This document shows, piece by piece, positions 1 to 10,500 of a stretch of DNA of 64,000 nucleotides; positions within the stretch are counted from its first letter, which is position 1; each line of letters starts with the position of its first letter. This DNA comes from an uncultured Pseudoxanthomonas sp. (GTDB lineage: Bacteria > Pseudomonadota > Gammaproteobacteria > Xanthomonadales > Xanthomonadaceae). The DNA lies in assembly GCA_946479745.1 (NCBI GenBank), contig CAMLGZ010000011.1:40173-104172 (forward strand). The letters run 5' to 3'. Under the pieces are notes generated by a model, which had not been told where the DNA came from, did not search any database, and was given only the letters and a program-made list of their open reading frames with translations. Made by a program: the position numbers and the translations under genes.

Positions 1-715
1 CGCGCAGCGAAGGTGTAGCGTTGTTTTCGCAGCTGACCGCGGGGGCCGGGCCGGGCGGACCAGCGAAGCGGATTTCTTGCGGGGTTCCGCCTACGGTGAC
101 CGTGGAGCGGATGTTGGTATTGCCGCCGCGGCATTGGGCGATCTCATCGATTACCCGCAAAGTACCTCCGTTTGTAAGGCGCGCAGCGACGAACTCGGTG
201 CCGCCGCTAGCCTCGGCATCGGCGAACACCAGGCCGCTTAGCGCGAAAGGCACTCCGCCCAGCGTGGCGCTGCACGCAAAGTCGAACTCGATCGTCCTAC
301 CACTTGGCGTTGCCAGGCCCACGCTCAGAGTATTGAGGTTGGCACCCTGCCCCGGCTGGTTGCCGCCGATGTTATACAGGTCGTCGAGGCCGTCGCCTTG
401 CCAGCCGCCTGGGGTGTAGACGGCCAGGCTCGCAGCCCCCGTGCTGGTGGCATTGCTCAACGTGCAGGTAATGTCGAGCCGGTTGGCAGCAGATGCCGGC
501 GTGCCGATATTGAAGCCACGCGTGATCGTTTTCCCGGCGAAAACATTTTCCCCGTTGTTGCCCCAGTCCACCCAGAAGATGCGCCCGCGATGCGCACCGC
601 TGCCGCCCGTAGCGAACTGGGCCTGTGCAGGAGACACCACAGCCAGCAGCAACAGCGCGAAGAACGCCGCGCCGAGTGCGCTCTTTGAAGTCCAGGATTT
701 CACTTGTGCTTGCAT
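1..715 (-). CDS. CshA-like secreted adhesin, N-terminal part (cut by window edge)
   Basis: The frame is open from an ATG at 715 to the window edge, so only about 238 N-terminal residues are seen. It starts with a signal peptide (hydrophobic ALLLLAVVSPAQAQ, cleavage near residue 33). A secreted domain follows with RGRIFWVDWGN, GWQGDGLDDLYN and a VIDEIAQCRG segment, the pattern of the non-repetitive domain of CshA-type fibrillar adhesins. An AGGGA ribosome site lies 8 bases before the chosen ATG; an ATG five bases upstream runs into a stop at once. It is the third gene of an operon, 52 bases after the barrel gene. A role in surface attachment is inferred; the repeat region expected downstream lies outside the window. 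Confidence 0.72.
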   Translation of the reverse strand, partial: MQAQVKSWTSKSALGAAFFALLLLAVVSPAQAQFATGGSGAHRGRIFWVDWGNNGENVFAGKTITRGFNIGTPASAANRLDITCTLSNATSTGAASLAVYTPGGWQGDGLDDLYNIGGNQPGQGANLNTLSVGLATPSGRTIEFDFACSATLGGVPFALSGLVFADAEASGGTEFVAARLTNGGTLRVIDEIAQCRGGNTNIRSTVTVGGTPQEIRFAGPPGPAPAVSCENNATPSLR

Positions 716-767
716 TGCATTTATCCCTTGGACGGCAGCCGGCATTATCGCCCGATGCCGATTCATG

Positions 768-3700
768 TCAGTACTGGCCGACCACATTGAGGAAGAAGCC
801 CTTGTGGTCGTAATCGAAATCAGTGAGGTCGTCGCTGAAGTCGGTGAAGTTGTAGCCCACGCCCACGCGGAAGTTCTTGTTGATGTCGCGGTCCACACCG
901 GCCAGGAAGCCGCTGCGGGTGCCGCCGTCTTTCACGTCCAGCCAGCGATACTCGGCCAGCGCATGCCACTGCGTGCGCAGCTCGTAACGGATCTGTCCGG
1001 AAGCGAAGGTGGTCGCCGAATCCGTCCATGCTCCGACGCCGCGTCCGAAACGCACCTCGCCTTCGCGCCGCGCCAGCTTGCCGGCAAATTCCCAGTGCGT
1101 GTCCAGCTTGTACACGCCTTCCAGCGAGAACACCTGCGAGCGCTGGTCGTAGTCGACGCCATTGATCTGGTCCAGCGTGGACAGGTCGTACAGGTACGTA
1201 TAGCGGCCGAACACACCCCAACGCGTGCTGTCCCATGGGCGCCAGGCGAATCCGACGTTGCCTTCGATGAACTTGGCGCCGGCTTGCGGGTTCAGTTCGT
1301 CGTCGGTGTCCGAATAATTCAGGCGTGCGGCCATGCGCCAGCTTTCGTTGAACTTGTGGGTGAAACGGTTGGTGCTGACCCACTGCTCGCGCTGTTCGGC
1401 GCCGGTGTCCTTGCGCCATTCCAGCTTGCTGTTCCAGTCGGTATCGGGCGAAGTATGCCCACCGTTGATGCTGACTGCGCGCCGGTCGACCACGCCCTGC
1501 GCACCGGTCAGTTCGCCGGACTGCAGAGTGAAGCCGGTGGTCCAGCCCTGCGACGGATAGAAATCCATGCCGAAGGTGTGGGCCAGGCCGGACTCGGACG
1601 GGGTTTTCAGGAACTGGCTTTCGTTGAACAGGTTGACCTGGTTCGACAGACGCCAGCGCTGACCCAGCGTCCAGCCGTTCTGCCGGTTCGGGTTGAACAG
1701 CGAGTCGTAGGCGGTGGTGTCGGTCGAATAGGTGTAGCCGCCGTAAACCGTATGCTCCGGTGCCAGGCGGTATTCCGCATTGACCGTAGCCGCATCGCCG
1801 CGATCGCCGGTGCTGACTTCCGCACCGACCGACGACAGGTCTCCGAACAGATACTTGCCGCCCAGGGTGAAGGCATCGTTGTCCGCATACTGGCCGCCAT
1901 CGTCGTCCAGCGTCACCTGGGCGGTGCCGTAGACATCCAGCGAACTGCCGAAACGATGGGTGTACTTCACCGCGCCAAGCGTGCCGGCCGCATCGCCGAT
2001 CAGACGGTCTTCCTCGACCCGGCGTATTTCGCCACTGAGCGCACTGTGATCGCTGATGCGCCACTCGGCGGTGACCTGCGCCTGGGTCAACGTCTCTTCG
2101 CCGCGTTCGGCCTTGCTGAAGCGCGCATAGAGGCCAATATTGGGCGTGAACTGGCCCAATACTTCGGCGCCGACTTCGGTAATGTCCAAACCATTGTCGT
2201 AGCGGCTGATGGAATAGCCGGCACCGACATCGCGCCACCAGGCACCCGCGCTCCAGTCCTGCCCGGTCCAGCCCAGCTCCTTGAAGTTGGCGCGCGCTTC
2301 GACCGACTTGGCCTGGCCTTCGCGCGGCCCGACCGGATTGAGCTGGGTGAAGGTGAAACCGCCGTTGTCGGAGAAGAACACCGGTGCGCTGAACGATTCG
2401 GTCTGGGTGTACTCGGCCTTGACGTAGGTGCCTTTGCCCGCCTGCAACGTGATGTCGCCGCTGGCCAGGGTGTAGTCCTCGCCTGCGCGGTTTTCGTCCA
2501 CGTAAGTGGCGCCCACGCCGAGGTGATCGCCGAACCAGTGCTTGGCGCGCACGCCGGCAGTAATGTCATCCGGATCGAAACCCGAGGGCACCCATTCGTA
2601 ATCCACTACCAGGCGCTGCTCGAAACCATCCAGCGGCGTGTCGCGGGTCAGCGTGGGAATGTTGTCGCGGGTGATCTGCAACAGTGGGCGCGTCAGCAGC
2701 AGGCGGCCCTGCAGCTCGTCGATTTCGTAATCGGCGCCGCGGGTCATCGGGATGCGGTTTTCGACGCGGCCGGTGGTCAGATCGCGAATTTCCAGCACCA
2801 CCACATCCGAACCCGGCAGCACGTCCTGATGCTTCAGGTAGTAAAGGCTACCGCCGGTGCCGATGAATTCGCTGTGGCCCGGGGCGGTCTGCGCCTCGGA
2901 ACCGAACGCACGCACTTCGGTGCCCGGATCGCCCCAGGCATTGGTCGCGCGCGAACGCCAGTTGAGCGCGGCGCCGTATAGCGAACGCACGTACTGCGCG
3001 TATTCGGTGCCGGTGAAGCCGGTGTAGAAATTGCCCCACAACGCCTGGTTCTTGTCCCAATCCATGCGCAGGTAGAAACGGCCCATGGTGTCCACGTCGC
3101 GATAGGTCGTGGAGTCGTCGCCGTAGACCGGATAGTAGAGATCCGGATCGAGGCGGCGGAAAACATCCTGCGGATCGGCGTTGGTGAAACCGTCGAACAG
3201 GTGCTCCAGGTCGCGTTCGGTGGTGTCGGCCTGCGCCGTCAACAGGTACTTGCCCTTGAACTTGGCCTTGCCGTAGAACGCCAGGCGGCCATCGCTGATC
3301 ACATCGTCGTCGTAGCGCGCGTCCACCAGCGACGGATCGGCCGAACCGCCGATCTTGTTCTGGGAAATGGTCACATCGGCCAGGCCGACGCCGAAGAAAT
3401 AGCGCCCGGTGACATCCACGTTGAGCGTGTGGTGAGCGGTCGAATTCTGCGAAGTGGTCGCCGGCGCTCCATCCAGACGCGGCGCGCCGCCTTGTATCTC
3501 GATGTCGAACGCATGCTGTCCTACCGGCACCAGATACTCGGCCGTGAACTTGCGTTCCAGATCGACCGGATAGTCGTCGCCGTTGATCTTCAGCGCGTAT
3601 CCCTGGGGCAGGTTGCGGCCCTGGATACGGATGCGCGAACCGTAGATCGGGATGTTCTGCTGGCGGAGCCCGTTCTGTGCGAACGCGTCGTCGATCAGGC

Positions 3701-4496
3701 TCTGTGTCTGGGCCTGGTCGATGCTCAGCGCGGTGCCCAGATACTTCTCGGTGGTGTCGCGCAGAGCCTGCCCGCCGCGCTCGGCTTCTTCCGGCGAAAC
3801 CAGCTGCAACTTGCTGGGATAGGTTTCGTCGAAGTTGCCTTCGGCATCATAGGCGCGCAGCACGTAGACCAATTCGTCGCCGGCGCGGAAACGGTATTTC
3901 GCCGGCAGGGTTCCGTCCCATTCGGCCGATACGATATTGCCCACGTCCATCGGCAGGGTGACGAGGGGGTCGATCAGGTCGGCATCGCTGGCGCGATAGA
4001 TCGTCAGCTCGTAGCGCTTCACGAACGTGGAGTAGTTGCTGCGGGTATAGAACTGCACCGGCTTGGTGATGGCGGTACCGTCGAACGGCACGATGCCCGG
4101 CGCGGAGATCGAGAGCTCGGGCTGACCGAGCGCGGGATCCTCGGTGGCCCAGATCGCGCCGCCATTGGCCAACTGGATGGAGAACTTGCCCTTGGCCACG
4201 GCCTTGCCGGGCTGCTCCAAAGCCACAGTCACGCGGCGATCGGGCTGCAGCGCTTCCGAGGTTGCGTTAGCGCCAGCGTCGACCACCGGCTTGCGCTCGC
4301 CGCGCGTGCGCAACCGGAACAGCAGACCGTCCTGCGAACTGCAACCGCTGTCGGTGCAATCCACTTGCGGGGATTCCACCGTGCCTTCGGTCTTGTCGGC
4401 GACGACCGGAGCCGCATTCTGCGCAACCGCCAGCGGCGTCATTCCCGCCAGCAAGCTGATCAGGGTGTAGTCGAGTAGTTTCATCTTCATCTTCAT
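768..4496 (-). CDS. Large outer-membrane beta-barrel surface protein
   Basis: The product has 1,242 residues. A signal peptide (MKMKMKLLDYTLISLLAG, cleavage after AVAQ near residue 26) is followed by about 380 residues of soluble beta-rich sequence. From roughly residue 410 to the end the sequence alternates short amphipathic strands, and it closes with GFFLNVVGQY, an aromatic-ended terminal strand typical of outer-membrane barrels. No TonB box or plug domain is visible, so it is probably not a TonB receptor. The ATG has an AAGGGGG ribosome site that overlaps the stop of the upstream DUF11-OmpA gene (12 bases apart), so the two are co-translated. Proteins of this kind sit beside DUF11-OmpA giants in other proteobacteria. 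The function is unknown; a surface assembly or anchoring partner is my inference. Confidence 0.8.
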   Translation of the reverse strand: MKMKMKLLDYTLISLLAGMTPLAVAQNAAPVVADKTEGTVESPQVDCTDSGCSSQDGLLFRLRTRGERKPVVDAGANATSEALQPDRRVTVALEQPGKAVAKGKFSIQLANGGAIWATEDPALGQPELSISAPGIVPFDGTAITKPVQFYTRSNYSTFVKRYELTIYRASDADLIDPLVTLPMDVGNIVSAEWDGTLPAKYRFRAGDELVYVLRAYDAEGNFDETYPSKLQLVSPEEAERGGQALRDTTEKYLGTALSIDQAQTQSLIDDAFAQNGLRQQNIPIYGSRIRIQGRNLPQGYALKINGDDYPVDLERKFTAEYLVPVGQHAFDIEIQGGAPRLDGAPATTSQNSTAHHTLNVDVTGRYFFGVGLADVTISQNKIGGSADPSLVDARYDDDVISDGRLAFYGKAKFKGKYLLTAQADTTERDLEHLFDGFTNADPQDVFRRLDPDLYYPVYGDDSTTYRDVDTMGRFYLRMDWDKNQALWGNFYTGFTGTEYAQYVRSLYGAALNWRSRATNAWGDPGTEVRAFGSEAQTAPGHSEFIGTGGSLYYLKHQDVLPGSDVVVLEIRDLTTGRVENRIPMTRGADYEIDELQGRLLLTRPLLQITRDNIPTLTRDTPLDGFEQRLVVDYEWVPSGFDPDDITAGVRAKHWFGDHLGVGATYVDENRAGEDYTLASGDITLQAGKGTYVKAEYTQTESFSAPVFFSDNGGFTFTQLNPVGPREGQAKSVEARANFKELGWTGQDWSAGAWWRDVGAGYSISRYDNGLDITEVGAEVLGQFTPNIGLYARFSKAERGEETLTQAQVTAEWRISDHSALSGEIRRVEEDRLIGDAAGTLGAVKYTHRFGSSLDVYGTAQVTLDDDGGQYADNDAFTLGGKYLFGDLSSVGAEVSTGDRGDAATVNAEYRLAPEHTVYGGYTYSTDTTAYDSLFNPNRQNGWTLGQRWRLSNQVNLFNESQFLKTPSESGLAHTFGMDFYPSQGWTTGFTLQSGELTGAQGVVDRRAVSINGGHTSPDTDWNSKLEWRKDTGAEQREQWVSTNRFTHKFNESWRMAARLNYSDTDDELNPQAGAKFIEGNVGFAWRPWDSTRWGVFGRYTYLYDLSTLDQINGVDYDQRSQVFSLEGVYKLDTHWEFAGKLARREGEVRFGRGVGAWTDSATTFASGQIRYELRTQWHALAEYRWLDVKDGGTRSGFLAGVDRDINKNFRVGVGYNFTDFSDDLTDFDYDHKGFFLNVVGQY

Positions 4497-4508
4497 GATC
4501 CAGCCCCC

Positions 4509-7500
4509 TTACTTGCCGGTACCGGCAGGGGCTGCCGGGTCGTTACTGGACTCGACACGCACTTTGGCGCGCACCTCAGGACTCAACTTGGCCGCGACCG
4601 CTTCGTAGACCGCCTTGGCGCGGCGCATGCCCAGCGCCACGTTGTAGGCGTCGGAACCACGGGGATCGGCATGGCCGACGATCGCTATCGCTCCTCCTCC
4701 TTTCTCGTCGAGATAGGCGGCCACCTTGTCCAGGATCGGCAGGAACTGCGGTTTGACCGTCGATTGGTCGGTATCGAACAACACCGTGCCCAGCAACGGG
4801 CCGCCTTCGGCAATGCCCACGACCAGAGACGACGGATCGTCCAGTTCGGTGCGCACGCTGACCGTCAATGCCTTGGCGACGTCGGCGGGCACGTGGCTCA
4901 CCAGTGCGTTCTTCACTGCGTTGGCGCGATCGAAGGCGAGGCTTTCGGTATCGCCGTTGGCGCTGATCAGTACTTCGCCGCCGCGGTACTCGGCCACCTT
5001 GGCGGCGATCTGTTCGATCACCGGCAGGTATTCGTCGCGCAGCTTGGCGCTACCCGGCGCGAAGACGACTTCGCCCAGTTCCAGCTCCACCGGCTGTTCG
5101 CCGCCCTGTATCTCTTCAACCGGTAGCTTGACGCCGAAGTCGAAACGCACCGGGAGCCCGGGAGTAATGCGGCGGACCAGCGGATTGTCGGTGGTGAACG
5201 CCGTACCGGCGGGCAGTGTCGATGGATCCACCTTGAGGATGAAGTTGCGGCCGCGGCCGCTGTCGCCACCGGCGATACCTTCCAGGTGATAGCGACCGAA
5301 CTGGTCGGTCTCGATCAGCAGGCCTTCCACCGAAGCGATGCGCACGCCCGGAATGCCGCGCTCGTCGATGCCGAGGTTGCTGATCACGTAATCCACCACG
5401 TAACCGCCCTCGCCCTGCGAGATGCGGCGCTTCACTTTGGGTTCGGCCGCGTTGAGGCCCTTGGCCGCTTCTCCGCTCTTCTCCACCGTGGTGTTGCCGG
5501 CGGTGTCCATGCGTACGGTGACGCCCTGCGCGCTGGTCAGCACGAAGTCGTTGGTGAAGGTCGGCTGGGTCAGACGCTGACGTATCACAACCTGATGGTG
5601 TTCGACCGGATCGGCTATCGACTGGCGTGCGCTGATGGCGCCAACCTCGATGCCATGCAGCAACGGCGAACTGGCGTCGGCCTCCGGTTGCGCACCCGCG
5701 CCACGATCCACCGTGGTCGAGTTGGCCACGTAGGCACCGGGCGCAAAGCCGCCCTGCACTCGTACATCGCTCAAGGCCGCACTGTCCTGCCAGGTATCGC
5801 CATCGCGATCGTCGAACACGGTGCCGATCAACAGACTGTCGTCGACCAGCGCATCGGCCACCAGGGTGACCGCGGCGGTGCTGGTGTTGGAGATCGCCGA
5901 ACCGGTCTGGGTGTAAGCCTGCGCCTGGTTGCGTTGCACGCCCGGACGTACGCCCGCGCCCACGCGCATCGCATACATGAGTGTCGCAGTCTGGCCGGGT
6001 TCGATATCCAGGCCTTCGAAACGCAACGGACTCTGGCCCACGGCGGTCGCCTGGTTGTCGCCGTCGGTCACGCTCAGCGAACCTTCCACGTAGCTGAAAC
6101 CAAGCGGCGGCGTATCCACGATGCTGCCGTTGATCAGCCTGCCGTTACCCACGTTCTCCACGCTCAGGGTGTAGCGCACCAGATCGCCGATCTTCACTTC
6201 GCGCACGGCGACGGTCTTGAGGATGCGCAACTGGTAGTCGGACAACACCGGATGCTCGGTGCTGCAGGCCAGCGCGCAAGTCGGCGAATCGCCGCCGGTG
6301 GGCACCACGACATTGCCGACCGTGCCGGTCGCGTCGGTATCCACCAGAGTGGTGTAGGCGAAGGTGTAGGTACCGGGCAGCATGCCGGCAGGCAACGTGC
6401 ACAGCAGACCGGTCGCACTGGCCGTGCAACCCGCGGGCAACGCGCCAGCAAGGGTCTGGTCGCCGCTGATCGTGTCGGTCAGCGTCACTGCATCGGTAGT
6501 GACCGAATTGGCCACGGTCACCGTCAGCGTATAAGCCAGCGTGTCGCCCGCCGACACCGAGGTGCCCGAGGCCGGGTTGGACGTCTTGGATACGGTGATC
6601 GCAGTCGCCACGACCTCATGGCTGGTGCTGCAGCTGACGCAGGTCGGACCGTCGCCGCCACTGGGCACCACTACGTTGCCGAGAGTGCCGGTGGCATCGG
6701 CGGCAACGCGCGTGGAATACGCGAAGCTGTAGCTTCCCGGCAACGCGCCGGCTGCCAGGGTGCACACCAGCCCGCTGCCGCTCGCCGCGCAACCCGCCGG
6801 CAACGCGCCGGCGAGAACCTGATCGCCGCTGATCGTGTCGGTCAGGGTGACCGCATCGGTGGTGATGGAGTTGGCCACGGTTACGGTCAGGGTGTAGGCC
6901 ACGCTATCGCCCGGCGCCACTTCCGTACCCGACGCCGGGTTGGACGTCTTGGCTACGGTCACTACCGAGGCGGCAATCGGATGCTCGGTGCTGCAGTTGG
7001 TGCAGGTGGGATTGTCGGTACCGGTGGGCACCACGTTGTTGCCCAACCTGCCGGTCGCATCGGCATCCACCGTGGTGGTGTAGGTGAAGCTGTAATTGCC
7101 CGGCACCGTACCGGCAGCCAGGGTGCACACCAATCCGCCGGCACCGCTGGCGCAGTTCGCCGGAAGCGGGCCGGTGAGCGTCTGGTCGCCGCTCAACGTG
7201 TCGGTCAAAGTCAACGTGGACGTAGTGGCGGTGTTTGCCACGACCACCGCCAGTGTGTAGCTGATGGTGTCGCCCGGCTGCACGGTGTCGCCGCTGGGCG
7301 GATTGGAAGTCTTGGAGACAGTGACTGCCAGCAACGGAGTGCTGGTGGTGGACGCATTGCTGGGCACGGCCGGACCCGACGGTGGAGTGCCAGTGGCGGT
7401 CGCGGTGTTGTTGACCACACCGGCGGCCACTTCGGCCTGGGTGATGGTGTGGATGCCGGTGCAGGTCGCGATGGCACCGGGCAGCAGCGTGGTTGCGTCG

Positions 7501-10500
7501 CAGACCGCGGGCGCATCCAGCAACGCATCGTCGATCACGATGGCACTGAGCGTGACGTTGCCGGTATTGGTCGCCACGAAGGCGTAGCCGATCGTGCTGC
7601 CGGCGATGTTGCCCGAGGGCGCGCCGGCGGTCTTGAGCAGGCTCAGGGCCGGGTTGGCGGCGATCGGCGTGGTGGTGGTCGACGGCGGCGAAGTCACCGG
7701 CGGACCCACCGGCGGCGTGCCGGTAACCGTGGCGCTGTTGTTCACTGCACCGTTATTCACTTCGGCCTGGGTGATGGTGTGCGTACCGGTGCAGGTGGCG
7801 ATGGCGTTCGGCAGCAACGTGGTCACGTCGCAGACCGCCGGCGCGTCCAGCAGCGCATCGTTGATCACGATGCCGGTGAGGGTGACGTTGCCGGTGTTGG
7901 TCGCCACGAAGGTGTAACCGACCGTGCTGCCGGCGGTATTGCCCGAGGGCGCACCTGCGGTCTTGGCGATGGTCAGCGCCGGGCTGGATGCAATCGGCGT
8001 CGTCGTAATCGACGGCGGCGAAGTCACCGGCGGACCCACCGGCGGCGTACCGGTAGCCGTGGCGCTGTTGTTCACCGCGCCGTTATTCACTTCGGCCTGG
8101 GTGATGGTATGCGTGCCGGTGCAGTTGGCGATGGCGCTCGGCAGCAACGTGGTTACGTCGCAAACCGCGGGCGCATCCAGCTGCGCATCGTTGATCACGA
8201 TGCTGCTGAGCGTGACATTGCCGGTGTTGGTCACCACGAAGGTGTAGCCGATCGTGCTGCCGGCCGAGTTGCCCGACGGGATACCTGCCGTTTTGACGAT
8301 GGTCAACGCGGGCGCCGCAGTGATCGGCGTCGTCGTAATCGACGGCGGCGAGGTCACCGGCGGACCCACCGGCGGCGTGCCGGTAGCCGTGGCGCTGTTG
8401 TTCACCGCGCCGTTATTCACTTCGGCCTGGGTGATGGTATGCATGCCGGTGCAGTTGGCGATGGCGTTCGGCAGCAACGTGGTCACGTCGCACACTGCCG
8501 GTGCGTCCAGCATTGCATCGGTCACGACGATGCCGGTCAAGGTCACGTTGCCGGTGTTGGTCACCACGAAGGTGTAGCCAAGCGTGTTGCCGGCCGAGTT
8601 GCCCGACGGGGTGCCTGCCGTCTTGACGATGGTCAGCGCAGGCGCCGTGGTGATAGGCGTGGTCGTGGTCGATGGCGGCGAGGTCACCGGCGGCCCCGAG
8701 GGCGGCGTACCGGTGGCCGTGGCGCTGTTGTTCACTGCGCCGGCATTCACTTCGGCTTGGACGACCGTATGGGTGCCGGTGCAGGTGGCGATGGCACCCG
8801 GCAGCAGCGTGGTTGCGTCGCAGACCGCCGGCGCATCCAGCTGCGCATCGTTGATCACGATGCCGCTGAGCGTGACATTGCCGGTATTGGTTACGACAAA
8901 GGTGTAGCCAAGCGTGCTGCCGGCCGAGTTGCCCGAGAGCGTGCCAGCAGTCTTGACGAGGGTCAGCGCAGGCGCCGTGGTGATCGTCGTCGTCGTCGTG
9001 GACGGCGGTGAAGTCACCGGCGGGCCCACCGGCGGCGTGCCGGTAGCCGTGGCGCTGTTGTTCACTGCGCCGTTATTCACCTCGGCCTGAGTGATGGTGT
9101 GCGTGCCGGTGCAGGTGGCGATGGCACCCGGCAGCAGCGTGGTCGCGTCGCACACGGCCGGCGCATCCAGCATCGCATCGTTCACGACGATGCCGGTCAA
9201 GGTCACGTTGCCGGTGTTGGTCACCAGGAAGCTGTAAGCGATCGTGTCGCCGGCATCGGTCAGTGTCGGGCTCGTGCCCTGCGCCATGGTCGCCGTACCT
9301 GCGGTCTTGGCGATGGTCAGGGTTGGAGTCGTGGTGATCGGTGTCGTGGTGGTCGACGGCGGCGAAGTCACTGGCGGACCCACGGGCGGCGTGCCGGTAA
9401 CCGTGGCGCTGTTGTTCACCGTGCCCGCGTCCACTTCAGCCTGCGTGATCGTATGCGTGCCGGTGCAGGTCATGTCTGCGCCTACCGCCAGTGTCGTCGC
9501 CGGGCACGAGGCCGCAGCGTCGAGCTGCGTATCGTTCACCAGCACCGCCGTCAGCGGTGTGTTGCCGGTGTTGGCCACCAGAAAGCTGTAAGCGATCGTG
9601 TCGCCGGCATCGGTCAGCGTCGGGCTCGCGCCCAGCGCCGTGGTCGCTGTACCTGCGGTCTTGGCGATGGTCAACGTCGAGGTCGTGGTGATCGGCGTCG
9701 TCGTGGTCGACGGCGGCGAGGTGACCGGTGGACCCGACGGCGGCGTGCCGGTGGCGGTCGCGCTGTTGTTCACTGCGCCGTTATTCACTTCGGCCTGGGT
9801 GATCGTATGCATGCCGGTGCAGGTCATGTTTGCACCCACCGCCAGCGTCGTCGCCGGGCACGTAGCCACAGCGTCGAGCTGTGCATCGTTCACCAGCACC
9901 GCCGTCAGCGGTGTGTTGCCGGTGTTGGTCACCAGGAAGCTGTAAGCGATCGTGTCGCCAGCATCGGTCAGCGTCGGGCTCACGCCCTGCGCCGTGGTGG
10001 GCGTGCCTGCGCTCTTGGCGATGGTCAGCGTCGAGGTTGTGGTGATCGGCGTCGTCGTGGTCGAGGGGGGCGAGGTCACCGGCGGACCCGACGGTGGGGT
10101 GCCTGTGGCGGTGGCGCTGTTGTTCACGGCACCGGCATTCACCTCGGCTTGCGTGATCGTATGCGTGCCGGTGCAGGTCATGTTCGCGCCCACCGCCAGC
10201 GTCGTCGCCGGACACGTGGCTGCAGCATCGAGCTGCGCGTCGTTCACCAGTACCGCCGTCAACGGCGTGTTGCCGGCGTTGGTCACCAGGAAACTGTAAG
10301 CGATCGTGTCGCCGGCATCGGTCAGCGTCGGGCTTGTGCCCAGCGCCGTGGTCGCCGTACCTGCGCTCTTGGCGATGGTCAGCGCAGGCAGTCCCACCGG
10401 AGTGGTTTCGTTGCAATCGTTGCCGACTGCTGCGCAGTTCACCCCATCCACGGCGACCGCGTTGACGATGGATGCCGTTGCGCCGGTCGGGAATGGCGTA

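Noticed and set aside
441..4478. Long plus-strand open frames (846 and 425 codons) opposite the barrel gene
   Set aside because: They are antisense shadows in GC-rich DNA, with Arg/Ala-rich or Val-rich composition, no domain and no ribosome site. The minus-strand gene explains the region.
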